A stretch of 64,000 nucleotides of DNA from Ahniella affigens (GTDB taxonomy: Bacteria > Pseudomonadota > Gammaproteobacteria > Xanthomonadales > Ahniellaceae), in the NCBI RefSeq assembly GCF_003015185.1, contig NZ_CP027860.1, positions 4,516,501-4,580,500 of the forward strand. Reading direction: 5' to 3'. Under the pieces are notes generated by a model. That model ran no database searches, was not told the origin of the DNA, and was given only the letters and a program-made list of their open reading frames with translations. The translations under genes and the position numbers were made by a program. Shown here in pieces: positions 1 to 8,889 of the stretch. The first letter of the stretch is position 1; every line of letters starts with the position of its first letter.

Positions 1-86
1 CCTTGGCCTTGGTGGTCTGATTCGGGCGCAGGCCAGACCTGCCATCTGCTGGGCAGATGTACGGATCACGTCACTTGGGAGTAAGT

Positions 87-2156
87 ATGAGCACTGCCGA
101 CACGGGCGCTCTCGCATCATCGATGCCGAGTCCAACGCGCCCCAATATCCTGATGATCATGGTAGACCAGCTGTATTACCCAAATTTCGGGTATGGCAAC
201 GCTGGCTTTCACAACGACCTGAAAGTCATTCTGAGCTTTCTTGGTAGCCTCGAAGGCAACGAGTACGCGCAGTATTTTCCGGGGTTCTGCAAACTGCGGC
301 AGCACGCCATGGTGTTTGCCGACCACACGATTGCTGAATCGGCTTGCATCCCAAGCCGGGCCAGCATCATGACGGGCCAATACGGCCCTCGCACTGGTGT
401 CACGCAGACCGACGGGCTGTTCAAGAGCGGCGACGCCCAGAACTTTCCCTGGTTGAAGTTTGATGGCGCGCCGACCATGGGCGACTACTTCCGCGAGCTT
501 GGTTACAGCACGCACTATTTCGGCAAGTGGCATGTCAGCGAGCCACCGGAGCATACGCTCGAAGGCTTTGGCTTTGGTGATTGGGAATTGTCGTGGCCCG
601 AACCGCATGGCGCGTCGGTTAACAACCTGGGCACCTATCGCGATTACCAATTTGCCGATCTGGCCTGCACGTTTCTTCGGGGCCGCGCGCTCGGCGTGCC
701 ATACAACCGCGCGCTGTCGCAGCAGAATGTCAGTACGCCGCTCGACCCTCGAACGCCCGAGATCAAGCCGTTCTTCGCCGTCTGTTCGTTCACGAACCCG
801 CACGACATTGCCACCTACCCGACCTTGCCGCGGGCCATGCAAACCCCGGCCGGTACGCAGCCGGTGTTCGGGCATGGCGGCTCGGTGGTCATTCCACCGC
901 AAGGCAGTGTCAGTGCCACGCCCACCGATGGCACGTTCCAGGTGCCCCTGAATCCGCTCGGCCTGCCGCAACATTGCGCCACCGCGTCACCGACGCAGAG
1001 CGAAGACCTGCTCGCCAACAACAAACCGCGCGCGCAGTTCGACACGTCGTACAAGGTCGCGCTCGGTCTGGCGGCCAAGACGGGCCTCAGTTTTGCTCAG
1101 GGCCAGGCCAAAGCACAAGGCATCACCGATCCGGCGACCATTCTTGCCAACGCGGTCAAGGCCACACTCGGCATCGCGATTCCGTTCCAGCTGCAAGACC
1201 GCCCTGAGTTGGCCGCGACAGGGTTCCTGCAATATTACGCCTACATGATTTCGATGGTCGATCGGCATATCGACCGCGTGTTGACCACGCTGGATGACAC
1301 CGGCCTGCGTGCGAATACGATCGTCGTGTTTGCCTCCGATCATGGCGAATATGGCGCGGCGCATGGCATGCAGATCGAGAAATGGCATGGCGCCTATCAG
1401 GAAGTCGTGCATGTGCCTTTCCTGATCTCCTCGCGCGAACACCAGGCCGATCGCGACACTCCGCGCGCCATTCGAGCCCAGACCAGCCATATCGACATCC
1501 TGCCGACCCTGCTCCGCCTGACGGGCGCTTGCGACGATGAGATCGAACGTGCCCGTCATCGCCTTTCGAAGACTCACACCGCCGCACCACTGCCCGGAGC
1601 CAATCTGATCCCGGTCATGCTCAAAGGCGAAGGTCCGGTTGTTGGTCCGGATGGGCAGGAGCGCACCGGCCTGCTGTTTGCGACCGACGATCTGATCACC
1701 GAGCCGCTGCCCCGCGATGACGATCCGCACAATGTGCAATCACGGGAACAATATGCAGTGTTTGTCGCCACCGTCGAACTGCTGCGCTCACCGCCCGCCG
1801 AAGGTCAGCCGGATCATCCCTATGTCCCAGGCTTGTCCGCCGGCCCCGTGCCACAACCCGCGCATGTGCGGGCGATCCGATCCGGACCGTGGAAACTGGT
1901 TCGTTACTGCGACCCATGGAGCACGGTGCCAGCACCGGATCAATGGGAGCTCTATCACCTGGAGCATGACCGCATCGAGGCGACCAATCTGCTCGTGCAC
2001 GACGCGCCCTTCCCCACGGTGATCCGCAGCCTGCCGGAACCGTTTGAGGGCCATGCGGTGGCGGCCAAGGCCGAGGAACTGCGGCGCGAGCTCGCCAAGC
2101 TCGAAGCCGCGCATCTGTCGCCGTATCCCAGCGCGCATCCGAGCAGCGCGGTTTAG
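87..2156 (+). CDS. Sulfatase (formylglycine-dependent, Cys type)
   Basis: Predicted alkaline-phosphatase-superfamily sulfatase of 689 aa that hydrolyses a sulfate ester; the substrate is unknown. The modification motif CIPSR (about residues 87-91, followed by ASIMTGQ) carries the Cys that formylglycine-generating enzyme would convert. An N-terminal metal segment NILMIMVDQ contains one Asp where many sulfatases have two, and the distal motif SDHGEYGAAHG near residue 418 is followed by KWHGAYQEVVHVPF, as is usual. A long insertion of about 100 aa lies between these halves. I chose the ATG at 87 because GGGAG lies 5 nt upstream; the in-frame ATG at 57 has no such site. There is no signal peptide, so the protein looks cytoplasmic, which is uncommon for sulfatases. 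No partner gene is adjacent. Confidence 0.9.
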   Translation: MSTADTGALASSMPSPTRPNILMIMVDQLYYPNFGYGNAGFHNDLKVILSFLGSLEGNEYAQYFPGFCKLRQHAMVFADHTIAESACIPSRASIMTGQYGPRTGVTQTDGLFKSGDAQNFPWLKFDGAPTMGDYFRELGYSTHYFGKWHVSEPPEHTLEGFGFGDWELSWPEPHGASVNNLGTYRDYQFADLACTFLRGRALGVPYNRALSQQNVSTPLDPRTPEIKPFFAVCSFTNPHDIATYPTLPRAMQTPAGTQPVFGHGGSVVIPPQGSVSATPTDGTFQVPLNPLGLPQHCATASPTQSEDLLANNKPRAQFDTSYKVALGLAAKTGLSFAQGQAKAQGITDPATILANAVKATLGIAIPFQLQDRPELAATGFLQYYAYMISMVDRHIDRVLTTLDDTGLRANTIVVFASDHGEYGAAHGMQIEKWHGAYQEVVHVPFLISSREHQADRDTPRAIRAQTSHIDILPTLLRLTGACDDEIERARHRLSKTHTAAPLPGANLIPVMLKGEGPVVGPDGQERTGLLFATDDLITEPLPRDDDPHNVQSREQYAVFVATVELLRSPPAEGQPDHPYVPGLSAGPVPQPAHVRAIRSGPWKLVRYCDPWSTVPAPDQWELYHLEHDRIEATNLLVHDAPFPTVIRSLPEPFEGHAVAAKAEELRRELAKLEAAHLSPYPSAHPSSAV

Positions 2157-2645
2157 TTGGTGCAGCTGATCGCAAGTACCCCCGCCCCGAGCGCTCCCCC
2201 GCGATCGCTGGGGACGGAGCGCTCCCTCTCCCACGCGAGTGGGAGAGGGCTGGGGAGCGGGCTACTTGCGACACTGCGGCGTCTTCAAAGGCTCGCAACG
2301 TTTCCAACCAACTGGCGCACGAATTGGCAGCGTCGCTTCCAACTCGAACTACTTCAACAACCGAGCGCGCCTCGTCAGCCCTGACTCAATTCGGGCCGGA
2401 GTTCACGCTCGCAAATGCATTTCATCGCTCTGCCGCAGCCCCGAACTGCCGAAAGCCCCGCTGAATTCGTTTGCGCACCCCGGACAATTCCGGAGCCATC
2501 GCCACAAATCCCTTGCCGAGCCGACGTGCGTTGGACATGATGGCGGTCTTGTCTGGCCGGAGCCTTCGCACCGCAATCAAACGCGCGTTTGCCTGGGAAT
2601 CTTTCCGAGACCAGCTCTGAATCGAACCATCATGCAGGAGCAACT
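2157..2645. other. Intergenic region with palindromic repeat
   Basis: This gap of 489 bp between the sulfatase and pgk holds one copy of the dispersed CGCAAGTA-ended palindrome (2171-2270). The remaining 375 bp contain no convincing gene or promoter that I can see. The pgk ribosome binding site AGGAG is at 2636-2640. Confidence 0.6.
2171..2270. repeat. Dispersed palindromic element, copy 1
   Basis: A 100-bp element bounded by CGCAAGTA (2171-2178) and its inverse TACTTGCG (2263-2270). Inside is a hairpin with an 11-bp stem, CCCTCTCCCAC/GTGGGAGAGGG, around 2223-2248. The same ends and core recur at 6.6 kb and 43.2 kb, so it is a REP- or MITE-like repeat without coding capacity. Confidence 0.85.
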
Positions 2646-3824
2646 ATGGATTTTGTGCGCATGGCGGACCTGGACCTCGCGGGCAAGCGGGTCCTGATTC
2701 GCGAAGACTTGAACGTCCCGATTGAAAACGGCGAGGTAGCGGCTGAGCAGCGCATTGTTGCCGCGCTGCCAACCATCAAACTCGCGCTCGCCAAGGGCGC
2801 TGCGGTCATGGTGACCTCGCACCTCGGACGTCCGAAGGAAGGTCAGTGGAGTGCGGAGGATTCGCTCGCACCAGTGGCGCGTCGCCTGTCGCAGCATCTC
2901 GGTGTGGATGTGCCGCTGATCCGCGATTGGATTGGTGGCGTTGATGTCCAGGCAGGACAATTGGTGTTGCTTGAGAACTGCCGCATGAACATCGGCGAGG
3001 CCAAGGACGACGAGACCCTGTCACGACAATATGCGGCATTGTGCGATGTGTATGTCATGGATGCCTTTGGCACCGCACATCGTGCGCAAGCATCCACACA
3101 TGGCGCGTTGCGATTCGCAAGAATCGCTGCCGCGGGTCCGCTGCTGTGCACCGAACTCGATGCGCTGGCGCAAGCATTCAAGAGTCCGGCCCGACCGATG
3201 CTGGCGATCGTCGCGGGGTCCAAGGTGTCGACCAAGCTCGCGCTGCTCGAAAGCCTGGTCGAAAAGGTGGATCAGCTGATCGTTGGTGGCGGCATTGCGA
3301 ACACCTTCCTGGCGGCTCAAGGCTTGCCGGTCGGCAAGTCATTGTATGAGCCGGACCTGATCGATACGGCCAAGCGCATCATGAAGCGTGCTGCCGAGCG
3401 CGGCGCGTCGATTCCATTGCCGACCGATGTGGTCGTCGGCGATCGCTTCGCGGCCGACGCCATCGCACGCACGATTGCGGTGGCGGACGTGCTGGCTGAA
3501 GACATGATCTTCGACATCGGCCCAGACACGGCCAAGCGCTATGCCGAGATCATCGGTCAGGCACGTTCCATCGTCTGGAACGGCCCGGTCGGCGTGTTCG
3601 AATTCGACGCGTTTGCGGGCGGTACCGGCGCGGTGGCAAAAGCCATTGCCGCGTCGACCGGGTTCTCGGTGGCGGGTGGTGGCGACACACTCGCAGCGAT
3701 TGAAAAGTTCGATGTCGAATCTGGCATCTCCTACATTTCCACAGGCGGCGGTGCCTTCCTCGAATTCCTCGAAGGTAAGGAACTGCCGGCCGTAGCTGCC
3801 CTGGAGGCACGCGCACATGGTTGA
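2646..3824 (+). CDS. pgk: Phosphoglycerate kinase
   Basis: Phosphoglycerate kinase (392 aa, the normal family length) transfers the acyl phosphate of 1,3-bisphosphoglycerate to ADP in glycolysis, in the cytoplasm. Signatures are [10 protein letters not shown] near the N-terminus, [11 protein letters not shown], the hinge segment [23 protein letters not shown], and the nucleotide-binding [13 protein letters not shown] followed by [13 protein letters not shown]. The ATG at 2646 has AGGAG at 2636-2640, 5 nt away, and gives the usual N-terminus; a reading-frame extension to 2589 is not needed. The stop codon overlaps the start of pyk by 8 bp, so the two are co-transcribed and probably translationally coupled. 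Confidence 0.98.
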   Translation: MDFVRMADLDLAGKRVLIREDLNVPIENGEVAAEQRIVAALPTIKLALAKGAAVMVTSHLGRPKEGQWSAEDSLAPVARRLSQHLGVDVPLIRDWIGGVDVQAGQLVLLENCRMNIGEAKDDETLSRQYAALCDVYVMDAFGTAHRAQASTHGALRFARIAAAGPLLCTELDALAQAFKSPARPMLAIVAGSKVSTKLALLESLVEKVDQLIVGGGIANTFLAAQGLPVGKSLYEPDLIDTAKRIMKRAAERGASIPLPTDVVVGDRFAADAIARTIAVADVLAEDMIFDIGPDTAKRYAEIIGQARSIVWNGPVGVFEFDAFAGGTGAVAKAIAASTGFSVAGGGDTLAAIEKFDVESGISYISTGGGAFLEFLEGKELPAVAALEARAHG

Positions 3825-5292
3825 TCGTACCGGCGTTCTTCGTCGTACCCGCATTATTGCCACCCTCGGCCCGGCCACCGACGCCGATGGCGTGCTCGAA
3901 GACATCATCCGCGCTGGCGTCGACGTAGTACGCCTGAATTTTTCGCACGGCGCGCCAGAGCAGCACGCGGCACGTGCGGCAGCCGTGCGCAACATCGCGC
4001 ATCGGCTTGGCAAAGAAGTCGGCGTGCTGGTTGATCTGCAAGGCCCGAAGATTCGTATTGAGAAGTTCGCCGAAGGCCGGGTCGTGTTGAAAGCGGGCCA
4101 AGCCTTCGCGCTGGTCTGCAAAGCTGATGCCCCGCCTGGCGATATCAACCAAGTGCCGATGAGCTATCTTGGCCTGGTCAACGACGTCGTCGTCGGCGAC
4201 ACGCTGCTGCTTGATGATGGCCTGGTGGCGTTGCGCGTGGAGCGCATCGAGGACCAGACCATTCATACGACGGTTCTGACCGACGGTGCCTTGTCGAATC
4301 GCAAGGGTCTGAACCGCCTTGGCGGTGGTTTGTCGCTCGGCGCGCTGACTGATCAAGACCGCGAACACATCAAACATGCCGCAGCGATCGACGCCGACTT
4401 TCTCGCAGTGAGCTTTTGCCGCTCTGCGGCCGATATGGAAGAAGCCCGCGCGTTGGCCCTGGCTGCTGGCGCCAAGCCGCACTTGGTCGCGAAGATCGAA
4501 CGCACCGAAGCAATCGCTGCGCTCGGCGAAATCATCGACGCATCCGATGCCGTAATGGTTGCGCGCGGCGACTTGGGCGTCGAAATCGGCGACGCCGAAT
4601 TGCCAGGCTTGCAGAAGAAGATCATCCGCGAAGCACTCGATCGCAACAAAGTGGTGATCACTGCGACCCAGATGCTGCAGTCCATGGTCGACAATCCGAT
4701 TCCGACCCGCGCCGAAGTACTCGACGTCGCGAACGCGGTCATTGATGGCACCGATGCGGTGATGTTGTCGCAGGAATCCGCCTCTGGTCAGTTTCCGGTC
4801 AAAGCAGTCGAATCGATGGTCCGCATTTGTCTTGGCGCCGAACGCCAATTCGAAATGGATACCGATTTCGAAAAAGCGCCGCGCAACCTGCAGCGCGTGG
4901 ATCAGGCGATCGCGATGGCGTCGATGTTTCTCGCCGAGCACATCAAAGTCCGCGCGATCATCGCATTGACCGAATCCGGCGGCACCGCCCGCTACCTGTC
5001 CCGATTCCGCGCGTCCGTACCGATCTTCGCCCTGTCCCGCCACGAACCCTCGCGCCGACGCATGGCGATGATGCGCGACGTTGTGCCAATCAACTTCGAC
5101 AGCCGCGGCCTGCCCGGCCGCCAAGCCGCTCGCGAAGCCATCAAGCACCTGTTCGGATTAGGCCTGTTGGCCGATGGTGATCGCGTGTTGATCACGAGCG
5201 GCGATCACATGGAACAGCATGGCGCAACGAATACGTTGCGGCTGCTCGAAGTGGGCCAAGGCGGCCAGGCCGAAGGGCTGGGCGTGCTGTAA
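3817..5292 (+). CDS. pyk: Pyruvate kinase
   Basis: Pyruvate kinase (491 aa) makes pyruvate and ATP from phosphoenolpyruvate and ADP. The N-terminus [14 protein letters not shown] and VVRLNFSHG, the active-site stretch [11 protein letters not shown] followed by KKIIREAL, and the [19 protein letters not shown] segment are all typical, as is the C-terminal regulatory domain ending near [19 protein letters not shown]. The start at 3817 has GGAGG at 3803-3807 and overlaps the end of pgk. The pgk-pyk pairing places two ATP-yielding steps of lower glycolysis in one transcript. No fructose-bisphosphate aldolase gene follows; the next gene is convergent. Confidence 0.98.
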   Translation: MVDRTGVLRRTRIIATLGPATDADGVLEDIIRAGVDVVRLNFSHGAPEQHAARAAAVRNIAHRLGKEVGVLVDLQGPKIRIEKFAEGRVVLKAGQAFALVCKADAPPGDINQVPMSYLGLVNDVVVGDTLLLDDGLVALRVERIEDQTIHTTVLTDGALSNRKGLNRLGGGLSLGALTDQDREHIKHAAAIDADFLAVSFCRSAADMEEARALALAAGAKPHLVAKIERTEAIAALGEIIDASDAVMVARGDLGVEIGDAELPGLQKKIIREALDRNKVVITATQMLQSMVDNPIPTRAEVLDVANAVIDGTDAVMLSQESASGQFPVKAVESMVRICLGAERQFEMDTDFEKAPRNLQRVDQAIAMASMFLAEHIKVRAIIALTESGGTARYLSRFRASVPIFALSRHEPSRRRMAMMRDVVPINFDSRGLPGRQAAREAIKHLFGLGLLADGDRVLITSGDHMEQHGATNTLRLLEVGQGGQAEGLGVL

Positions 5293-5320
5293 TCCAGTTG
5301 ACAGCCCCACAAATTCGTAG

Positions 5321-5414
5321 GGCGCAATAAGCGAAGCGCATTGCGCCGACGGGCTAGCCACAAGCCCGTCGCGCCGGATGATCATTGCTGACGCAACTCA
5401 GCGCCAGCAATGAT
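5321..5414. terminator. Three consecutive hairpins between convergent genes
   Basis: Three perfect inverted repeats lie in tandem between pyk and the convergent repeat-protein gene: GGCGCAAT/ATTGCGCC (5321-5328 and 5340-5347), GACGGGCT/AGCCCGTC (5348-5355 and 5363-5370) and ATCATTGCTG/CAGCAATGAT (5381-5390 and 5405-5414). No T-run follows, so classic rho-independent function is not assured. The first hairpin has the look of a dispersed repeat, but I see only this copy here. Confidence 0.5.
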
Positions 5415-5420
5415 GCTCGG

Positions 5421-6368
5421 TCAAGTCGCCAGGGTACCGACCACGCAGAAGAGGTTCTCCGCCTTTGTTGTGTCGTCTTGCGCGTACACCATGATGATCT
5501 GGCCGTCATTGGTCATGGTGACGTCATACTCAAAGGCTTGCAGGAACTTGAATGATGCGCCTTCGTCGATAGAACGGCCATCGCTGCTGAGCGTACCAAC
5601 GCGGTAGTACATGCCCCCGTTCGCCGAAGCATGGACCTGCACAACGACTCCCGAATCGTTGATATCCACCTTGGGCTCAGCGCTCAGAAAGCCGTCCGTC
5701 TCCTTGGAATCGAACCAACGAACCTGAAGTCCATCATCAACAATCCCCGGATTGTCGAAAATCCGACCCGGATAGAACTGCTTGGATTCGTGAAACTGGG
5801 CGATCGCGCGATGGTTGTTGATCGCCACGCTTGGCTTCTGGCCAACACCGAACTGGGTACTGTCTTGCTTCCAGTCGATGCCGCTGCCCGACAGCTTTCC
5901 AACCAATGACCACATCGACTCGGAGACGTTCGCACGGTGCACTTCGACGAGCAAACCGTCATTGTCCAAGTCAACGGTGGTCGAAATGCCCGTCGTGTAG
6001 AAGGTGCCGCTACCGCTATTGTTCCAGTCGATCGTCGTATCGTTGATTGTGCCCGTGTTGTAGAACAAGGATTGCCCACCGTTGTTCTCTTGGTGCGTGC
6101 TGACCACCTGACCGGAGTCATTGATCCCCACTGACGGGAACGAGCCAATGTCGAACTTGGACTCGTCGTACCAGGTCACCACGCCATTGTTGAGCTGGCC
6201 CACCTTTGCATGGAGCTCAGGTCGCGGGCTCCAAATACTGGTCGCATAGATCAAGACGACTTGACCGAGGTTATTCACCGATACCGTCGGACTGCGGCCA
6301 CGGGCAATGGGGCCATAGGGCTCGGACCAGTTTATAGACAAATCATTCGGCAGCGGCAAAGACGTCAT
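5421..6368 (-). CDS. Six-repeat beta-propeller-like protein
   Basis: A 315-aa protein of unknown function built from six degenerate repeats of about 48 residues. Each has a core like PSVGINDSGQVVSTH followed by a WxxxG- or YxxG-type strand and a short I/LDWxxS segment. The pattern suggests a propeller of six blades, as in tachylectin- or lectin-like folds; this is inferred from repeat spacing only. There is no signal peptide. I chose the ATG at 6368, which follows GGAGG by 5 nt; the open frame begins at a TTG at 6380. It is convergent with pyk and otherwise isolated. It could bind carbohydrate, but no catalytic motif is visible. Confidence 0.8.
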   Translation of the reverse strand: MTSLPLPNDLSINWSEPYGPIARGRSPTVSVNNLGQVVLIYATSIWSPRPELHAKVGQLNNGVVTWYDESKFDIGSFPSVGINDSGQVVSTHQENNGGQSLFYNTGTINDTTIDWNNSGSGTFYTTGISTTVDLDNDGLLVEVHRANVSESMWSLVGKLSGSGIDWKQDSTQFGVGQKPSVAINNHRAIAQFHESKQFYPGRIFDNPGIVDDGLQVRWFDSKETDGFLSAEPKVDINDSGVVVQVHASANGGMYYRVGTLSSDGRSIDEGASFKFLQAFEYDVTMTNDGQIIMVYAQDDTTKAENLFCVVGTLAT

Positions 6369-6789
6369 CGAATCCTCCAAGTAGGCAAAACCAAACGGAC
6401 CGCAGTGGCGGTGTCTGGACGGTTGTTGGCCCGGAGGAACTTAAACCTGACGCGAAGAAGCATAAGGCCCGCATTACGGCCGGTCAACGTTCGCGCCTGA
6501 AGCGCACTGCGAGGCTGTCGAGCCAACTGGAGCAATGGCCGCACCGATAGGGCGATTGTTAGCACTTCAGAGGCCCGGTGACGGTGCGCGACTCTTACGA
6601 TGGCGCAATGTCGCAAGTAGCCCTCTCCCCAGCCCTCTCCCACTCGCGTGGGAGAGGGAGTCGACTCCCTCCCCAGCGAGCGCGGGGGAGGAGACTACTT
6701 GCGATTGGGATGGGCAGCACACACAGAAAGTACGTGCCATATCAACCAATAGGTTATCGTGTTTGTGATGACAGGTAGTTGAACTTCTT
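6369..6789. other. Intergenic region with palindromic repeat
   Basis: This 421-bp gap separates two divergently transcribed genes, so it must hold the promoters of both. About 130 bp are occupied by the second copy of the palindromic element. I see no clear -35/-10 pair and no further gene. Confidence 0.5.
6575..6703. repeat. Dispersed palindromic element, copy 2
   Basis: The palindromic part runs from CGCAAGTA (6612-6619) to TACTTGCG (6696-6703), with the same CCCTCTCCCAC hairpin as at 2.2 kb. The left flank 6575-6611 also matches, in reverse complement, the right flank of the 43.2-kb copy. The repeat unit is therefore about 130 bp, and this copy is in the opposite orientation. Confidence 0.8.
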
Positions 6790-7581
6790 GTGCCACGAGT
6801 TTCGCTTCAAGTACGCCGAATGTTTCGACTTGACAGCAGGCTGCTCTCAGCGAATGCTGTTGCCATGAATGCCGGGATCACCACTACAGAATCGAACGCG
6901 CGCCGCATCTGGAATGCGGTCCCGGACGCTGTGCTGGCGGTCTTGTTTCTGATCATCACCTGGTCGATTTGGTACCAGGTTCCAATCAGTGGGTTCTGGC
7001 TGGGCGACGGCACGCAACTCCTGGACATGAACCACCCAATGGTCTTGGTGATCCTCGCGATTGAAGCGGGCTTTTTGTTGCCGCAACTCACGCTGACTGA
7101 CGTTGCCACACGCATTCGGAAGCGGCCGCCTTGGTGGCTCATTCCACCTTTGGCGATCGGGCTCATCGTGTTGGCCCCAGGCGGCATGGAGTTCGTAAAG
7201 GTGCTGCTCAGTAACCAGCCGCTGCTCTTGGTGCCGGCACTCTGGTCGGTGTTCCATCGTGCGCGCCAACTTTGGGAGTTGCCCGGAACCCCCGCTTTGA
7301 CCCGCATGCGGGTGCGTGCGTTGGTCAATGGGCGCGCCAATGTGGGCGGTGTCATGATCATCGTGATGCTCGCACTATCGATCGCAAACACGTCGGGCTG
7401 GCCGTTTGCCAGTACCCTGACGCAGTCGAATGTGCACATGGCCGTGATGGCAATGCTCTACTTTGCTGCGACCGCATTCGATAGCTGGCGGGTCGGTGGT
7501 GCGGGCTTCGCGCGGTCACCTAAGCCGTTGCTGAAGCTGGACATCATTGGCGTGCGCGATACCGATTCGCTGGTGTTGTAA
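6790..7581 (+). CDS. Multi-pass membrane protein of unknown function
   Basis: Up to 263 aa with about five predicted membrane segments: AVLAVLFLIITWSIW, MVLVILAIEAGFLLP, WLIPPLAIGLIVLAP, GGVMIIVMLALSIANT and VHMAVMAMLYFAATAF. I recognise no family motif. The open frame begins at a GTG (6790); ATGs at 6820 and 6865 are alternative starts, and none has a good ribosome binding site. The start is therefore uncertain, and 6865 would remove an Arg-rich stretch before the first helix. It stands alone between a palindromic repeat and the lipase gene. Confidence 0.7.
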   Translation: MPRVSLQVRRMFRLDSRLLSANAVAMNAGITTTESNARRIWNAVPDAVLAVLFLIITWSIWYQVPISGFWLGDGTQLLDMNHPMVLVILAIEAGFLLPQLTLTDVATRIRKRPPWWLIPPLAIGLIVLAPGGMEFVKVLLSNQPLLLVPALWSVFHRARQLWELPGTPALTRMRVRALVNGRANVGGVMIIVMLALSIANTSGWPFASTLTQSNVHMAVMAMLYFAATAFDSWRVGGAGFARSPKPLLKLDIIGVRDTDSLVL

Positions 7582-7737
7582 CTGTGCCGAGCCAGGGCCT
7601 CTGAGCGATGGGCTGGGCAGCTTGCTGCGGCCCTGGCGCGCAGCCTGGAATTGGAGCAATCGTTCGCGCCGCTTCTGTGATAATCCTATCGCCGCGCGTG
7701 GCGGCAATTGGCCATGCACCACTTGGAGGACACCACG

Positions 7738-8745
7738 ATGCCTGCGTTCGAGAAGGAACCCGCCAATCCGTTTGCGTTGATTCCGCCCTCTCGGCGTGAG
7801 TCGTTCAAGCATCGCGACGAAGTGCCGTTTCGACGTGTAGTGGCGGGCCCAAGCAAGGCCGATGCATACTGGATGGCCGAAGCCGCATTGCTGGCCTACG
7901 CCCGACCAGAGGGCAACCGGTGGTTCGCGCATGCGAGCAAGGCATTCAAGACCGCCTTCTCGGCGCCATTGGCGGACGCGACCAAGGTTTCGGTTCGGCA
8001 CGGCGCCGGCCGCAAGCGCGGCACCAACTGGTACTTGATCAGCGCGAACGAGTTCAACCTGTTGGTATTTCGAGGCTCGGAAGTGCCGGGACAGATCAAC
8101 GATCTGCCGCAACTCGGACAGGTGCTGCGCGATTGGGTGGTGACAAATGCACAGTTCTTGCCGAGCCATCTCGGCAACGGCGCCCGCGCGCATGAAGGGT
8201 TTACCGAGGCTTATGCCGAAGTGGCTCCGGCAATCGACAAGGCCTTGCGCGAATCCGTAAATCCCAATGCGCGCCTCTTCATCACCGGACACAGCTTGGG
8301 TGGCGCTATGGCAGTTCTCGCCGCCGCCAGTCTCCAGAATTTCTTTGGCACGATCACCTGCTACACCTTCGGTGCGCCTCGCGTTGGTGACCGCGGATTC
8401 GCGCGCATGTTGGCGAACGTGGCGATGTTCCGTTACGAACTCGGCGATGATCTGGTCACCCGCGTACCGCCGCGAGCGTTCGGCTATCAGCATGTACCGA
8501 TGACGGCGATTCACTACAACTCGGTCGACAGCGGTTCGACCACACGCTGGGACATTCCCTTGTCGGATACGTGGTATTCGCTGTCGCTTGGGTACATGCA
8601 ATTGAAGTCGGCCTCCGGCACGATTCTGGATCAGGTTGCCGACAAGCAATTGAGCAAGGCTGCGCTGTCTGCACTGCGGCCACTGGTGGATCATGCGCCC
8701 GTGTTGTATGCCATCGCGGCTTACAATGATTGGGTGCGGGGTTAG
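7738..8745 (+). CDS. Class 3 lipase
   Basis: A 335-aa alpha/beta hydrolase of the fungal-lipase-like class 3 family, expected to cleave triglyceride or other lipid esters. The nucleophile elbow is GHSLGG with Ser at about residue 186, preceded by the family strand FNLLVFRGSE and followed by the TFGAPRVGDRGFA motif that is highly typical of class 3 lipases. The likely acid is in ELGDDLVTRVPP and the His in the GYQHVPM segment. The ATG at 7738 has GGAGGA at 7725-7730. No signal peptide is visible, so either the enzyme is intracellular or it leaves by a non-Sec route. The preceding gene ends 156 bp upstream. Confidence 0.9.
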   Translation: MPAFEKEPANPFALIPPSRRESFKHRDEVPFRRVVAGPSKADAYWMAEAALLAYARPEGNRWFAHASKAFKTAFSAPLADATKVSVRHGAGRKRGTNWYLISANEFNLLVFRGSEVPGQINDLPQLGQVLRDWVVTNAQFLPSHLGNGARAHEGFTEAYAEVAPAIDKALRESVNPNARLFITGHSLGGAMAVLAAASLQNFFGTITCYTFGAPRVGDRGFARMLANVAMFRYELGDDLVTRVPPRAFGYQHVPMTAIHYNSVDSGSTTRWDIPLSDTWYSLSLGYMQLKSASGTILDQVADKQLSKAALSALRPLVDHAPVLYAIAAYNDWVRG

Positions 8746-8889
8746 GCGCACGATTGTTGTACGCCAGGCGACGCTGCAGGGCGTGCGGCATCCGAACGGA
8801 TGGCATCGGCCATCGCGGCGCGGTTGACCCGGGTCTTTAGCTCCCCTAGATTCGGGACCACAGGTGGAACCCCGTATCAGGAGCAATTT

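Noticed and set aside
3550-5148. Minus-strand open frame of 532 codons opposite pyk
   Set aside because: It lies antisense to pyruvate kinase with all motifs intact, and its product is a His/Arg/Asp-rich translation with no family pattern. High-GC codon bias leaves such shadows open.
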